A DNA stretch of 64,000 nucleotides from Trichopria drosophilae. Its lineage: Eukaryota > Arthropoda > Insecta > Hymenoptera > Diapriidae. The position numbers were made by a program, and so were the translations under genes. Position 1 is the stretch's first letter; each line of letters opens with the position of its first letter. Under the pieces are notes generated by a model. The model was not told the origin of the DNA. It saw nothing but the letters and a program-made list of their open reading frames with translations, and searched no databases. Below, in pieces: positions 24,394 through 36,420 of the stretch. The stretch lies in NCBI GenBank assembly GCA_030407085.1, contig CM059587.1, forward strand, positions 106,165,501-106,229,500, in the 5' to 3' direction.

Positions 24394-27214
24394 GCGGTGT
24401 ATCACAACCGATGGTGATTGTATTGCCGTTTAAACATCTCAAACATAATTGAAATATGTGCAATCGTATTGATTTCTGAACAACGGGCATTTATAAAAAA
24501 TATTTCAATGAAAATCAAATAAATGCTGTTTTTTTTTCATTTATAGTGGCATTTAAATTATAGAAATTATATAAAAAAAACATTTATTTATTTCAATTAA
24601 AATATTAAATTGCAATGCAAAGATGTTAATTGTATGAAAAATACGAAGAAAACGAAAATGTTTGAAAAATTCAGAAAAAATAACGCAGAACTTGGAAAAG
24701 CATCCGGCCGATACCAGGATATGATCGTGGGTCATTTCGATTGCCGATCGAAATCATAGATAACATTTTTGGGACCGAAGAGTAATTATGAGTGTTTCCG
24801 AAATAAATGTCTATTAGAGTAAATTTTTTTTTTCATATCTGTAAAATGTTTATTTGAAAAATTGTTTACTTGATATTATTTTTTATAGTATGTATACATA
24901 TATCATATAAATCCTCTTTAATTAGACACCACGATTTTGTTCTGATACTTAGTTTGTAAGTAGTAAAGTCCGACAATGGTCAGCCCACGAATTCGGCGGT
25001 TAAAAGGAAACACAATTTTGTACTATCGTTTAGTAATACTTAATAATAAAATTCTGTATAAAATTGATAAATGTAGGCGCAGTTAATTTGTGTAAATACT
25101 TTGCTTAGCTATAAGTAATATGTTTGTGACACAATGAAAGGTGAAGACAACTTTTCAATAACGTTATCTCCTCTTTTATAAAAAAATATATTTCAGCGCC
25201 TTTAGGATGATTTTCAACTTTTTTTCTTACTACACACTCACACACTCCAGAGCAATCTTTATAGCTTTTCAATTAATACTTTTCCATATAAAACAATGTA
25301 CCATATGTGAACAAATTAAATATAGAGCAGTATATATTATAATATTATGGAGCAATGCTTGACAACAATAGATAGGTTACTAATACAATGCCTAATGAAA
25401 ATGTAATTTTATACTAATTAAATACAATAATATAATATAATATATATATTATAGCACAATTTAATAAATTAACTTATACTTATATTACTTTAAACCATCA
25501 AGGCCATACTGTTTATTGATTTAGTTAACATTGTTAAAAATTGCTAATAAATAAACAAAAAATATTTTAACATAATATAAATTTCTTTCCGGAAAAAATA
25601 TATATATTCCCCCTAATATACAATTATTAAAGATAACCAATCACATCGCGAGGCGTCTAACATTACCAAGGAAACCTTCAAGACAACACAAATCCAAACT
25701 TATGAATGGAAGAGCTAGGCTACGCCTATATTGATTATTTGCACTTACGTCCCATGTCACCAATAAGGATTCAAGATATATGGGAGGGACGTTCATTTAC
25801 CCCTCCACTTTCTATTAACGTTTCGAGATTGGTAGATGTAAGAATTCAGCAAAGAGTAGGGAATTTCCGCAGATAACAAAAACAAGGAACATGTTGGAAG
25901 GGAACACAAGACTGGTAGTTCTACTAAGATCGTCATCGAGTATGTTTGCAAAAGAACGGGTTTCTTTTCTGTCAACGCATCACCTCAATTAATTGCAGTA
26001 AAAGATATATTTTAAATAATAATAAAAACACAATTTGATTTGTTATTTTAATATGTTATATTCATACTTTAGTTGTAACCATTCGCTGTAAATTGGTATT
26101 ATTATTCATCCTGTTTATTTTGTTCTAACATGTACTTTAGTATGGTATTTTTTACTTAGCTTAGAAAGAATGCACCAATTAAAGATTTTATTTGTGTACT
26201 TTAAAAGATATATTTTTAAGTTTTTAATACTGTCGAAGAATCCGAAATATTCAATTATTTTCCTATTATACATTTTTTCAGAAGATTAGAATTAGATTTG
26301 CATTACCTGATTATATAAGTTTAATCTTTCATGGCTTTTTAGTTTCTTTTATTGCTCTATTACTATGTCAGAAGCATGTATATAGTATTTTTAAGGTATT
26401 ATTTTGTATAAACATTTGACAATTTGAATGTTTTGACTATCTAATCTTCTATATTGTAATTTTTCTAGATTTTGGCCACTCTCAAAATATTTACGTTATT
26501 TAAACACATTCGTACCTTCTGCTGTTCTTCATAGTGACACTTTCTATTTCTGGCAATTTTTATTTCTCAAACAAAATGAAGTAAAGAGATGATGCTATTA
26601 CAAACAATTTCGAAACATTTTTATTTTATTCATATTTCTTTTTTTAAACTAAATTGGTACCAAATTTAACGTTAACATTTTATTTTTAAAATGAAAAGCT
26701 AAATTTATTATTTGTATTTTACTAAGTTTATGATACATTTATATTGTAGTAAATCATCAAACATTAATCAAAATATTATTTTATATTTTATTTTCTTATT
26801 AAATTAATTTCTCGAACATATATTCCCATCTAATCTTTATTATACTTGGAAAGGTACCATATCTATAATACGAATAACGGACATTTTTAACGAAGTTGTC
26901 TGGTTCGTAATAATATGAATGTGCATTTTCAAACCAAAATCATTCATGCGTAACTACTATTGCATATGCATGTTTTTTCCATTGATATTAAACAAATATT
27001 TTCTATTAATAATATCATTTTTTACTTGATTACAATGTAATTTAACTATTTTCTAAATTGTTTCTATAAAATTTATATGTATTTTATGTTAAATGCGAAA
27101 TCCAATCAGAATATTAAATTAAACATTAAAAAAAATGGTAGTACATTTTGTAAATATGACATAAACATCATTTAAAGTTGGTGATTTAAAGAGATGTCGA
27201 AGTCGAGTTCGATA
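24394..27214. other. AT-rich gene-free stretch
   Basis: Very AT-rich sequence with only short chance frames. I see no exon-like receptor motif, no tRNA and no clear transposon end on either strand. Confidence 0.5.
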
Positions 27215-28198
27215 CATTATACTGGTCAACACAAAAACGTTACAATGATAAAAATGGCTAATCTTTGCATTGATAGCTTAAAATGAAGCTTATAACTTCT
27301 ATTTCACGATAAGAAAATTGTTATACGACCTAGCAAAACATTATTTTCTTAAATGGGCATTTGTTTTTATACACAAAATGTTGTCTCACCTAAACTACCT
27401 GTTACTACTGCTCATATAATAATAGTTTCAATTTTTGAACATATAATTTATTTCAGCCCTTTTAAGTCCACTTCAAAGATCTTCTGTTAGTTTCTTCGAA
27501 ATAGCAGCACTGAATGCTTCTCACTGTCTATTAATTGAATGTATTTTAATATACTGACATCATTTTAATTGCATTTAAATAATTAAAAATTAATGTTCAT
27601 TGCCGAAAGTCATAATTTTTTTAAGATTTCAAAAATAAATGCATCTTGTCCCTACGCGTTGGTGATCTTGATAGCTGTCGTTCGATAAATCTTAAATTTA
27701 ACATTGGGATCATAATCGCCATCCTTAAAAACATATTATAAAACATTTATATTACATACGAATGCATCTTTGTACTTGTAACATTCGATTTCAGACAGTT
27801 ACCCGCTCGCTAGAATTTTGGTCGGCAGCGCGGCGAAAACCAGAAGTAGTAACAGGTCGTTTAGGTGAGACAACATTTTACACCTAAAAATGCCCATTTA
27901 AGAAAATAATTTTGCACTAGGTCGTATAATCAATTTTCTTTTCCTGAAATAGACGTTATAAGCTTCATTTTAAGCTATCATTGAAGCCTTTATCGTATTT
28001 CTATTTTGAAAGATATACTTCCTCAAACAATAGAGAAAATTACGTTTTTTACAACTTCATCCCCATATAACATGGAAACAAGAGCTAATCAAGAATTTTC
28101 AATATCGGATCCAGATTCAGCAACCCAAAATTAACAAAGATTAGCTATTTTCATTTCTGTAACATTAAATTGTCACAAATATGTTGACCAGAGTTATT
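27215..28198. mobile_element. Inverted-repeat element, arms of unequal length
   Basis: Left arm 27215-27419 and right arm 27838-28198 are reverse complements over several blocks: a ctggtcaaca-like end, ttaaaatgaagcttataac, tttcttaaatgggcattt, and tgttgtctcacctaaac. The right arm keeps about 150 bp that the left arm lacks, including a cagattcagcaacccaaaa block related to the core shared by other elements in this window. No coding frame. Confidence 0.7.
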
Positions 28199-31100
28199 GT
28201 TTTGTTATTATTTTTTAATAGCAATATTCATACTTATTACATTTAAATTTAAAATTAATATTTAAAAAAAAAGTTTAAATACAATGGTTTTAATCGCTTG
28301 AACCACATATGGGCCATTTTCAGTATAATCCTGAATAAAAAAAAAACACTGACCGACATAAAGACAAACTACACAGCAAAACAGCAAACTCATTTTTTAT
28401 ATTCGATAATATTATTCAAAATATGAATATAAGGTGAAAAGTTACACTGGAAACAAACATTTTTTATTGATAGCTTGTTTAGTGACAACAAAATTTTGTT
28501 TGCAAAAAAGAAGATTCAGTAACAACAAAGGAAAATGCTCACGGCTTAAAAGAATAATTATCCAAGGTAACGTGAGTGGAATGAAATATCAGACTATACT
28601 GTTTGAAAGAAAATTAAAGAAAGTTTCTAAAAATCATACGTATTTGATGTTTTAGTAGTGAAGGTGTTATACATTGTAAGTAGAAACAGTCACATTGGTC
28701 AGACATTCAACATATTAAGTTTTTCCTAGTTTTTTAAAATAATTTTTTTTTAATATTCTATGTACATATACATGTACATACGAAAATTAAATTAAGACGG
28801 TGTGCTCTCTACTTTTCGGACATCACTTCTGTTCTTTTTGCGCTTACAAGAGATTGTTAGCAGAGTCTTTTTATGTGAAAAAATACTATTTCCTCAGAAT
28901 TTTTATTTGAAAATACCGATAATAATAGGTACTGTTATTCTCAGGTTATCATTGCGAAGTTTTATTTACAAAAACCGCTTTTTGTTGTGAAATGTTCAAT
29001 CGAATTCTAAGTTTATTTTTAAAATGAGTTTTTTTAAATCGATTTTTTTCTAATATTAGAAATTGGAAGAATTTTTTTGCCATAAAGAAAAACCATGAAA
29101 GAAATATCTTAATTGAATTAATGTTTTCTTTTAGGAATAACATTTCATCAAATTTAGAAATGACTTTTTACTCTCAAAAATTTAAAGAGCAATTGCTAAA
29201 CAAATATTGATTAAGAATTAAATAAACAAAAAGGTGGCTTATTTAACAAGTGATATTCATTCTATAAATCAAAAATTTGTGTACAGTATATTATTGGAGT
29301 TTAAGAAACAATAGGAGAGAAGTCTCTTCACATATAACATACAATTATTGACTGCAGTCTTAAGAAATTTGTAGTCATTAATTCTTAATTTCTTGTGCAG
29401 TTTTATTAAATGTATATCAATATATTGAAAATAGAACCATTTAACAATAAATCCAATTCTAGAAAAGAGACAGAAAAATCAAAGAATAGGTTTGTTTTTC
29501 TTTTTTACGTGATTTCCACACTGTTTTTCAATAATGATAATTGTGAATGTATTCAACAGCGAATTACATAATCATGTATATAATTAAGAAATTATTATGC
29601 TCATAACGAGTACACTGTAAGAAATTTTTCAGTTACATTTTTTAATACCGTCTGTCACCATCTGTTAAATTTTTAGTATAATTAGCCGATTTGTTAACCT
29701 CCAATTTTAACTCGGGATATCTTCTAATTAGCCGTAAGGATTGATAAATGCACACATTTATACACCGTTTGTATATTTCATATATATGTATAATTCAAGT
29801 GTAACATAAGAGGAAGGCAATCATCGTAAATAAATATTCATTACCTATGTCCTAATTTTAGAATTTTTATGAATGTAAGAGCAATAAAATTTGAAACATT
29901 GCTGCTGAAAATTACGAAATGCATCAACATTTTCTTTTACGGAAACTGCATAAAACGACATGTAGAAAAAAATCCGTTGAACCAAATGCAAAAGCCATAA
30001 GATTAACTGATTTCGTCTGTGTTAATATGGTGATAGCAGCTTTTATCTGTAACCTCAGACGTGTCTATATCAGGAAAATCGGTTGAATTTAGAGCTTTAT
30101 ATTTCTGAATTTACAAATATATTTAGCGGAATCAATAGTATATTCAATAATCCCACCAATAAGTACTATTTAAACAACAGGTGGATTTAAAAAAAGTTGT
30201 ATACCTTATTGAAATTTGTAGTAGAATTTGTTTGGTTAATTTTAAGGAGTGTTTTCTGCGTATTTAGTTACATGTTTCAGAACTTTGCGCGATAAAGTTT
30301 GTTTAATGCAGTCTGTCAGACCAGGTATTCAACATTGATGTATTTATTGTGACATTTTCATTGGATAATTGCATTTAATTGTTCCTTACAAAAATACGTA
30401 AGCCGAGAGAGAGAGAGAGAGATAAAAAATATAACACATACATGAGAAATAAACTATTTCTTTTTTTTTTATATTACTCTGTAATAAACAATGATAGTAA
30501 GAACATGATAATACTAGCAGTCGTAATAGCATTATTAGTTTTCTGTTTTTGCAGTTACAAGAAGAATACACGTTTATTTGCGTGGATAATAATTTGTGTA
30601 GTATATATTTAAGTCTTCATGTATATACAATACCTTTATTTAAGTTTTAAAAATCCGTATCAAATATTAAATGTGTGTACTAACATTAGATAGTATAAGG
30701 AAATAAATACGTTTATGTCATTGGATTCGAATAAAGTCATAGAATCACGTCATTTTACATTGTTTAAATATGATAATATTTCAAATATGCAACAATTGCA
30801 TAATTTACCGATGACTAAACAATGAGCGTTCTTAGATTTAATTGTAAGAAAAATGATCAAAATAGCTGACTATACGATTTCTGAATGATCACTTAAGGCA
30901 ACCCAAAAATGAATCAATTCATTTGAACTATTAATGTAATCAAAAAAATATAATTTGAGTACTATCGTATATGATAGTTTTTAATTCAAGATGGTAAAAG
31001 ATGTCGTTAATTACAATGAAGAGAGGACTTTCTGGAAAAGCTCAATACTGTTCAGAATAATACCGATTATCATCAGTCAAGATGAAGAATGAAGAGATTT

Positions 31101-33253
31101 ATTTATCAGAACCGATTTATTCATCTACTATAAGATGTCAACCTTCTGAACCGATTACTACTGATCATATGTACCTGCCTACAACTATTATGAGGAGAAA
31201 TATGGAAGTTGGTTTGTTGGATACTTCAGAAATAGTACAATGCGAAAATGTAATTAAATATTGAACAAATAATACCTTCTGTAAATTAAAAAAGAACTGC
31301 AATTATAATGCAATTGTATAATAAATAAATATTTATCCTAGATCTTTCCAATTCCTAATTCCCACAGAAGAACTAATAAAATATTGTCGATTGGAATTTC
31401 ATTTTTATTGAATAATTGCGACTTATCTTAAAGTTTTGTAGAAACTGTAGTCCTTGTAATTGAAGGTCGAATTACGCACTTTTTAAATTCAAATATATAT
31501 AAAAAATGTGAATTTCAGTTTAAAATCCAACTTTAATGACTCGATGAATTTGACACTTTCATAACAATAATTCAGTCCATAAAATGTTGATTGGGTACAG
31601 TAACGTATCTTTCAATGATATGCGTAAGCGTAATTAATATTTCTTATATTCTTTATTTCTTCCATAATTAACAATATTGATTTATACCAATATATATTAT
31701 ATAATATTTTAGAACATTTGAATATTAAAATACCCAATATTCACTATCATTCATGATTAAGTATCAGTTTTTCAGAATTCACCACGTCATTCTAACTCGC
31801 AATATCAAATTACTTATTTACTTATTAAACTTAGTCGGCCAAAGTGTACGGATTTTTTACAGTAACTTTGATTGGTCACTACATTCACCATTTTCTATGG
31901 CTACAAAATCCGTCTGAAGTGTTCTTGACATCCGAGGAATAAGATTGTGAAAAAAATTGTTAAGATCAGGGTTTTCAGTGTGGCAGTTTACGTAATCATT
32001 TGATTTTTGTTTATTTACGATTGTTTTCCCTGCTTCTAAAATCAGTAAAGTGATCAGTTAAGAGACATGTTACAGTTTATCGGTAAAGAAATACGTTTCA
32101 GATATGTAATCCTGTCATTGGTATCGAAATTTCCAATGCTTTCATTAGGATCATGATCCACGACGTCAAAAATCCCCCATACGAATAACTTCTATTTAAT
32201 TCTTTCAGAAATCCGCTATATTAGATCAAAAGTCTTGAATTTCGTATTTTATACATCGAGATCATATTCAGTGGTCTTGCAACCCTTAAAAAAGTAACGA
32301 AATAAATGAAAAGCAAATGATTCCCTGAGAAGCATTTTGAAACAGCCTATTGGTGATTTCCGGTTGAAAAATAAAGAAAAATAGTGAAAGTAAGGAAAAA
32401 TCAGTACTTTTTTCTCAGATTCTTGATATTTTTCAGCGGCGATCGATAGAGTGAGCTTAAAAATTTTATTTAATAATTTGTCGGCCAAATCCCTTTTTTA
32501 TATTTTTGATTAGATCGCCTACAAAAAAAAATACTATTTATTTATAAGATATGACCTTTTTATTACCAAATATTACAATGTGTAAATACAGTAGTGAGCT
32601 ATTAAAGTCAACTTCGGAAATCCGTACTCTTCACGCGATTGGTATTAATATTGTTGGTAACCTTGTACACTCTAATAAATATCCTAATTTATGATATAAA
32701 CTCTAGATATTATAAATGTTAAAAAATTGTGTAGAAACCCACTTTGTATATTTTATTGTAGTATCACAGTTTAAATGAAAATTATTACGTAGAAATAATT
32801 ATATATACAGAAAATATTTTCTTTTACAGAATATGTAATACTCATAAAAATTAATACATATAAAATGAGTTAATAAACAGTCTTTGCAGGATGTAATTGT
32901 GAAGGTAGGTTCAGGTTATCTTATAGTTTGCTGTATTGTTGATTTTGATGAAAAAATAACGCATATTTAACATCAAGAACTTTAAAATTGCATGTACTAT
33001 TATGTCATTTTAAATTTTAGTCCGTTATACGGTTCTAATAAGTTAGTATAGATAGATTTGCATAACTTTTGCGTTCGAAGAATTTAGTAAATTCCTGGAC
33101 ATTTTATATAACTGTTCCATTCCAGCTTTACAATGGAAACTTTGAAAAGTCGACTAGCAACTGCAGTATATAACACTGCAAAGTTTTAACTACTTACCAA
33201 GCAAAGACAATTAGAAGCTTAAGTAGCAATAAATAAAGAGATATGATAATCAG
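28199..33253. other. AT-rich gene-free stretch with small ORFs
   Basis: 5 kb without a supported gene. A (GA)n microsatellite lies at 30405-30422. Two small frames were inspected: 30379-30612 (a hydrophobic segment but built on the microsatellite) and 31082-31264 (60 codons, more balanced composition, no recognised domain). Neither has splice or homology support. Confidence 0.45.
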
Positions 33254-33255
33254 TA

Positions 33256-33468
33256 CACTGAAAAAAAATCAGTAATATTGTCTAATACTTTTGTAACTTA
33301 TAGCACCTAAATATTTAGTCAATGCAGCTACATATGAATTCTTCCAACTAATCATGATGCTGATTAAACAACATGTAGTCAATTAAACTAAAGTATAAAT
33401 GAAATTAGTCAATATATGTTTGTACACAGCCAAGTATTTAGTCAATATTACTAGATTTGTTATCAGTG
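33256..33468. mobile_element. 213-bp MITE flanked by TA
   Basis: The ends are imperfect inverted repeats: cactga on the left and tcagtg on the right, followed inward on both sides by agtaatattg and a taatactt/taaatactt block. TA dinucleotides flank both ends (33254-33255 and 33469-33470), as expected for Tc1/mariner-type insertion. No coding capacity. Confidence 0.6.
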
Positions 33469-36036
33469 TATAAAGCAAGTATTAATCTTATATTTACTAA
33501 ACAGCGTTTGCGAAAATGTATATTTTTTCAAAATGGTCCTCCCCGTTGACAAGGAGAGAAGTCATTTGAATTTTGTTCATATGTATTAACGTAGAGAAAT
33601 CCTGCAAAGTAAGACATTGTAGGCGAAATATTCTAGAGTTACCGAATACAATATTTGCATGCGTTTCAGTTTTGCAAACACGTAAATTCCACATGCCAGC
33701 TAAAATCGTTGTATTTAATGGTTGTTGGACTTCCACGCATCATAGCAGCAGATTACTTTTCATGTCAGCGATCGAAACGGTAAGAAACTTGGAAATATGA
33801 CGAAAAAGTAAATGATAATGTTTTGGAAAGCGTCATAATATCCTTACTTCTCATGAAACGTTAGGGAAATTGAAAAAGTACACCTGATACCTTTTATTAC
33901 TTTTATGCACTAATTTTCAATTGTATGAGAATTAACTTTTATTTGTGCAAGTGAGTAATTATTATTTAAACATTTGTATATGTAATATAATTTTTTATTT
34001 GTCAAATTGAATGCTAAAATAAAATCCGATCTGCCCGAGTCTTAAGAGAAGTGCTATTCAAAATTCATTAATAATACAGCATTATAGAATTCATTTTTAA
34101 TTTTTCAATGATAAAGCTATATTAACAATCATTACAATTACTATATATTTTACAATATCACATCATTGAGCCACAGTTTACATAATGTAATAGTAAATGT
34201 TATATTCATTATCAATATAACTTCTTATACTTTTATTATTCCCTAAATCTGAATTAGTTAGTTTTTAGTAACCAATAGTAAGACACAACCAACGTACAAG
34301 AAAATTCTACTAATCGAACTGTTGATTCTCTTAATCCAGTAGCACAAAATAATGTTCACATAAGCCAGTAGGGGGTTTTCTTTCTATATTAGTGAAATTA
34401 TTACGTTTTGAGGAAGTAGCCCACTTGAATTAGTAGTTTTCAGTTAAACCCAGATAAGAGAGTACCGATACCAGTAGTGTGGAAAACGTTAATGTTTACA
34501 AAAGGTAAGTGTACTTCGTCTGCTAAATGGATTTTCCAATAATGCAGGATTAAATCTACTAAAATTTCGCTTAAAATTTCACTTAAATATTCATATTGTT
34601 GTAAATACATGTTATGAATTTATTGTCCATTGTTCCTTTAAATAATTAATTAAACAAAATTTAGATTATAAATCCTTTTTTTTCCTAAAAATTTATTGGA
34701 ATAAACATTAAGTTAGCAATGCATATTTTAAAACTCTAAAATTTAATTAAATATTTACAAATATTTTAGAACTATATATAATGATGCTCTGTTGTCTTTA
34801 TTATATATAATGTTTAATTAAAATTTTCATTGATCACGTATACAAAATTTTAACCGACGATCTAAACCATGATTATTAGGATTGTACTGAACGTTTACTT
34901 GTTTTATATCATATTAAACTTTATGGTACACGAATTATCTGGAAGAATATTAACAAAAAATCTATATTGACTTTGATGCCTGTGTAATTTGTAGTTGTAT
35001 AAAGTCATAAAGATACGTCAAATCATTTTACCATCATTGTGTGTTTAAATTAAACGATGTAAACGCCAATGTAAAATAAGTGTGAGTATGCCTTTACTGG
35101 CAGAAAATTATTGTAAAAATATATGTAAGGTTGGTTTACCAAATTATAGTTATTGGACATATATTGTTTAAAACGCTACTGGTACACATGTAAGTTATAC
35201 TTATTTATTTTATCCTCAAAAATCTGCTGCAAGGATATGACATAATTTTAATTGTACAGTTTCTTTACGGATTTTCTGAAAAATAAAATATTTATGGAAG
35301 AAATTATATGTGTTATTTATATGAATGATCCTTTACTCGTATAGTTTTTATTATATACGTAGATAACATTTTATTAAGAATATGCACTATGGCAGACTAC
35401 TACCCCATGGATCAACGTGTAGCAAAATCTGGGCTAACAAAAAGAAATTATTTTCAAAAGACCTTAAAATATTTTTTGAAACACAGCGAGAAGTGCATAT
35501 TCTTACAAAAAATATAAATTTTAATAATATTTAATGTTTCTCTCGATATTCATTAGTTGGCTTCAGTCCGCCATTGATGTCCTTGGACAAAACCACCAAT
35601 AGTGAGAATGCTTAACTACTGAAGGTTTGTAGCTCCTTTTCCCCACCATTCAATAACGCTTTATGATTGGTCAGCTCTATAACCACTCCTACAAATTGTC
35701 AATACTTTGTTGTTTATTGATTATAAACAGAAAAACACGGGAAGGGGTGAAAAGGCGACAGTCTATGCAAGTCCGTCGTTGCGCGAGTTCCACATCATGA
35801 ACATCAGTTCAACAGTAATTATTAAAAGACAACATTAATTTTGAAAATATATAAAACATTGTCAAGAAGTACTAATTGTTTTGTATACGATTACTTTTAC
35901 TTGGTACTTAATGTTGTTAACTTTTAGAAAAGTGTTGAGTTCGAAAGTCTTTATGACTAGGATCAGTTGCCACAGAATGTTTAAAATTACAACAGTGAAA
36001 TTGCATCAAAATGTTTAGTAGTGATAGATACTAAAT
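33469..36036. other. AT-rich gene-free stretch with an unassigned ORF pair
   Basis: Nothing certain. At 33497-33800 overlapping frames of 79 codons (minus) and 75 codons (plus) stand out by a more balanced base composition. The minus frame reads RIFRLQCLTLQDFSTLIHMN, which I cannot assign. It could be a fragment of a transposon protein or an old exon. Confidence 0.35.
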
Positions 36037-36420
36037 CTGCCGTACCCCGGAAGAAAAGTCGCATCTCCATTTTTTCGATTTTGACGTATCGCCAATAAAT
36101 CGATTCTAACAAAAAACTAAATTACTTAATTTAACGATTAATTTTAGAAAATATACAGGATATTTCATTGTACAAGGAATCTTGGGATATGATTTTATAA
36201 TAAAATACATTCATTTTTGAATTTGCGGCTCTTTTAGCCAAATTATACCAGAAATACTGTATTTCTAATAAAAGTATTTTTCTTTTTTTTGTAGCTAATA
36301 ACAAATATTTCAGATATTTTCTTTCAGGAAATAATACATTGCATTATAAGGAATATAAATATCTTTTTATCCCAATTTCACCGAAAATGGAGATACGACT
36401 TTTCTTCCGGGGTACGGCAG
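36037..36420. mobile_element. 384-bp MITE with ~37-bp TIRs and AAAT duplication
   Basis: The terminal inverted repeats begin ctgccgtaccccggaagaaa on the left (36037) and end ttccggggtacggcag on the right (36420), matching for about 37 bp with one or two differences. The sequence aaat is present immediately outside both ends (36033-36036 and 36421-36424). The interior is AT-rich and non-coding. Confidence 0.8.

Noticed and set aside
30379..30612. 77-codon ORF with a hydrophobic segment
   Set aside because: Begins in a GA microsatellite (Arg-Glu run) and lies in very AT-rich DNA, where hydrophobic frames arise by chance.
31082..31264. 60-codon ORF as a gene or exon
   Set aside because: Composition is reasonable but there is no homology I recognise, no paired exon and no flanking evidence.
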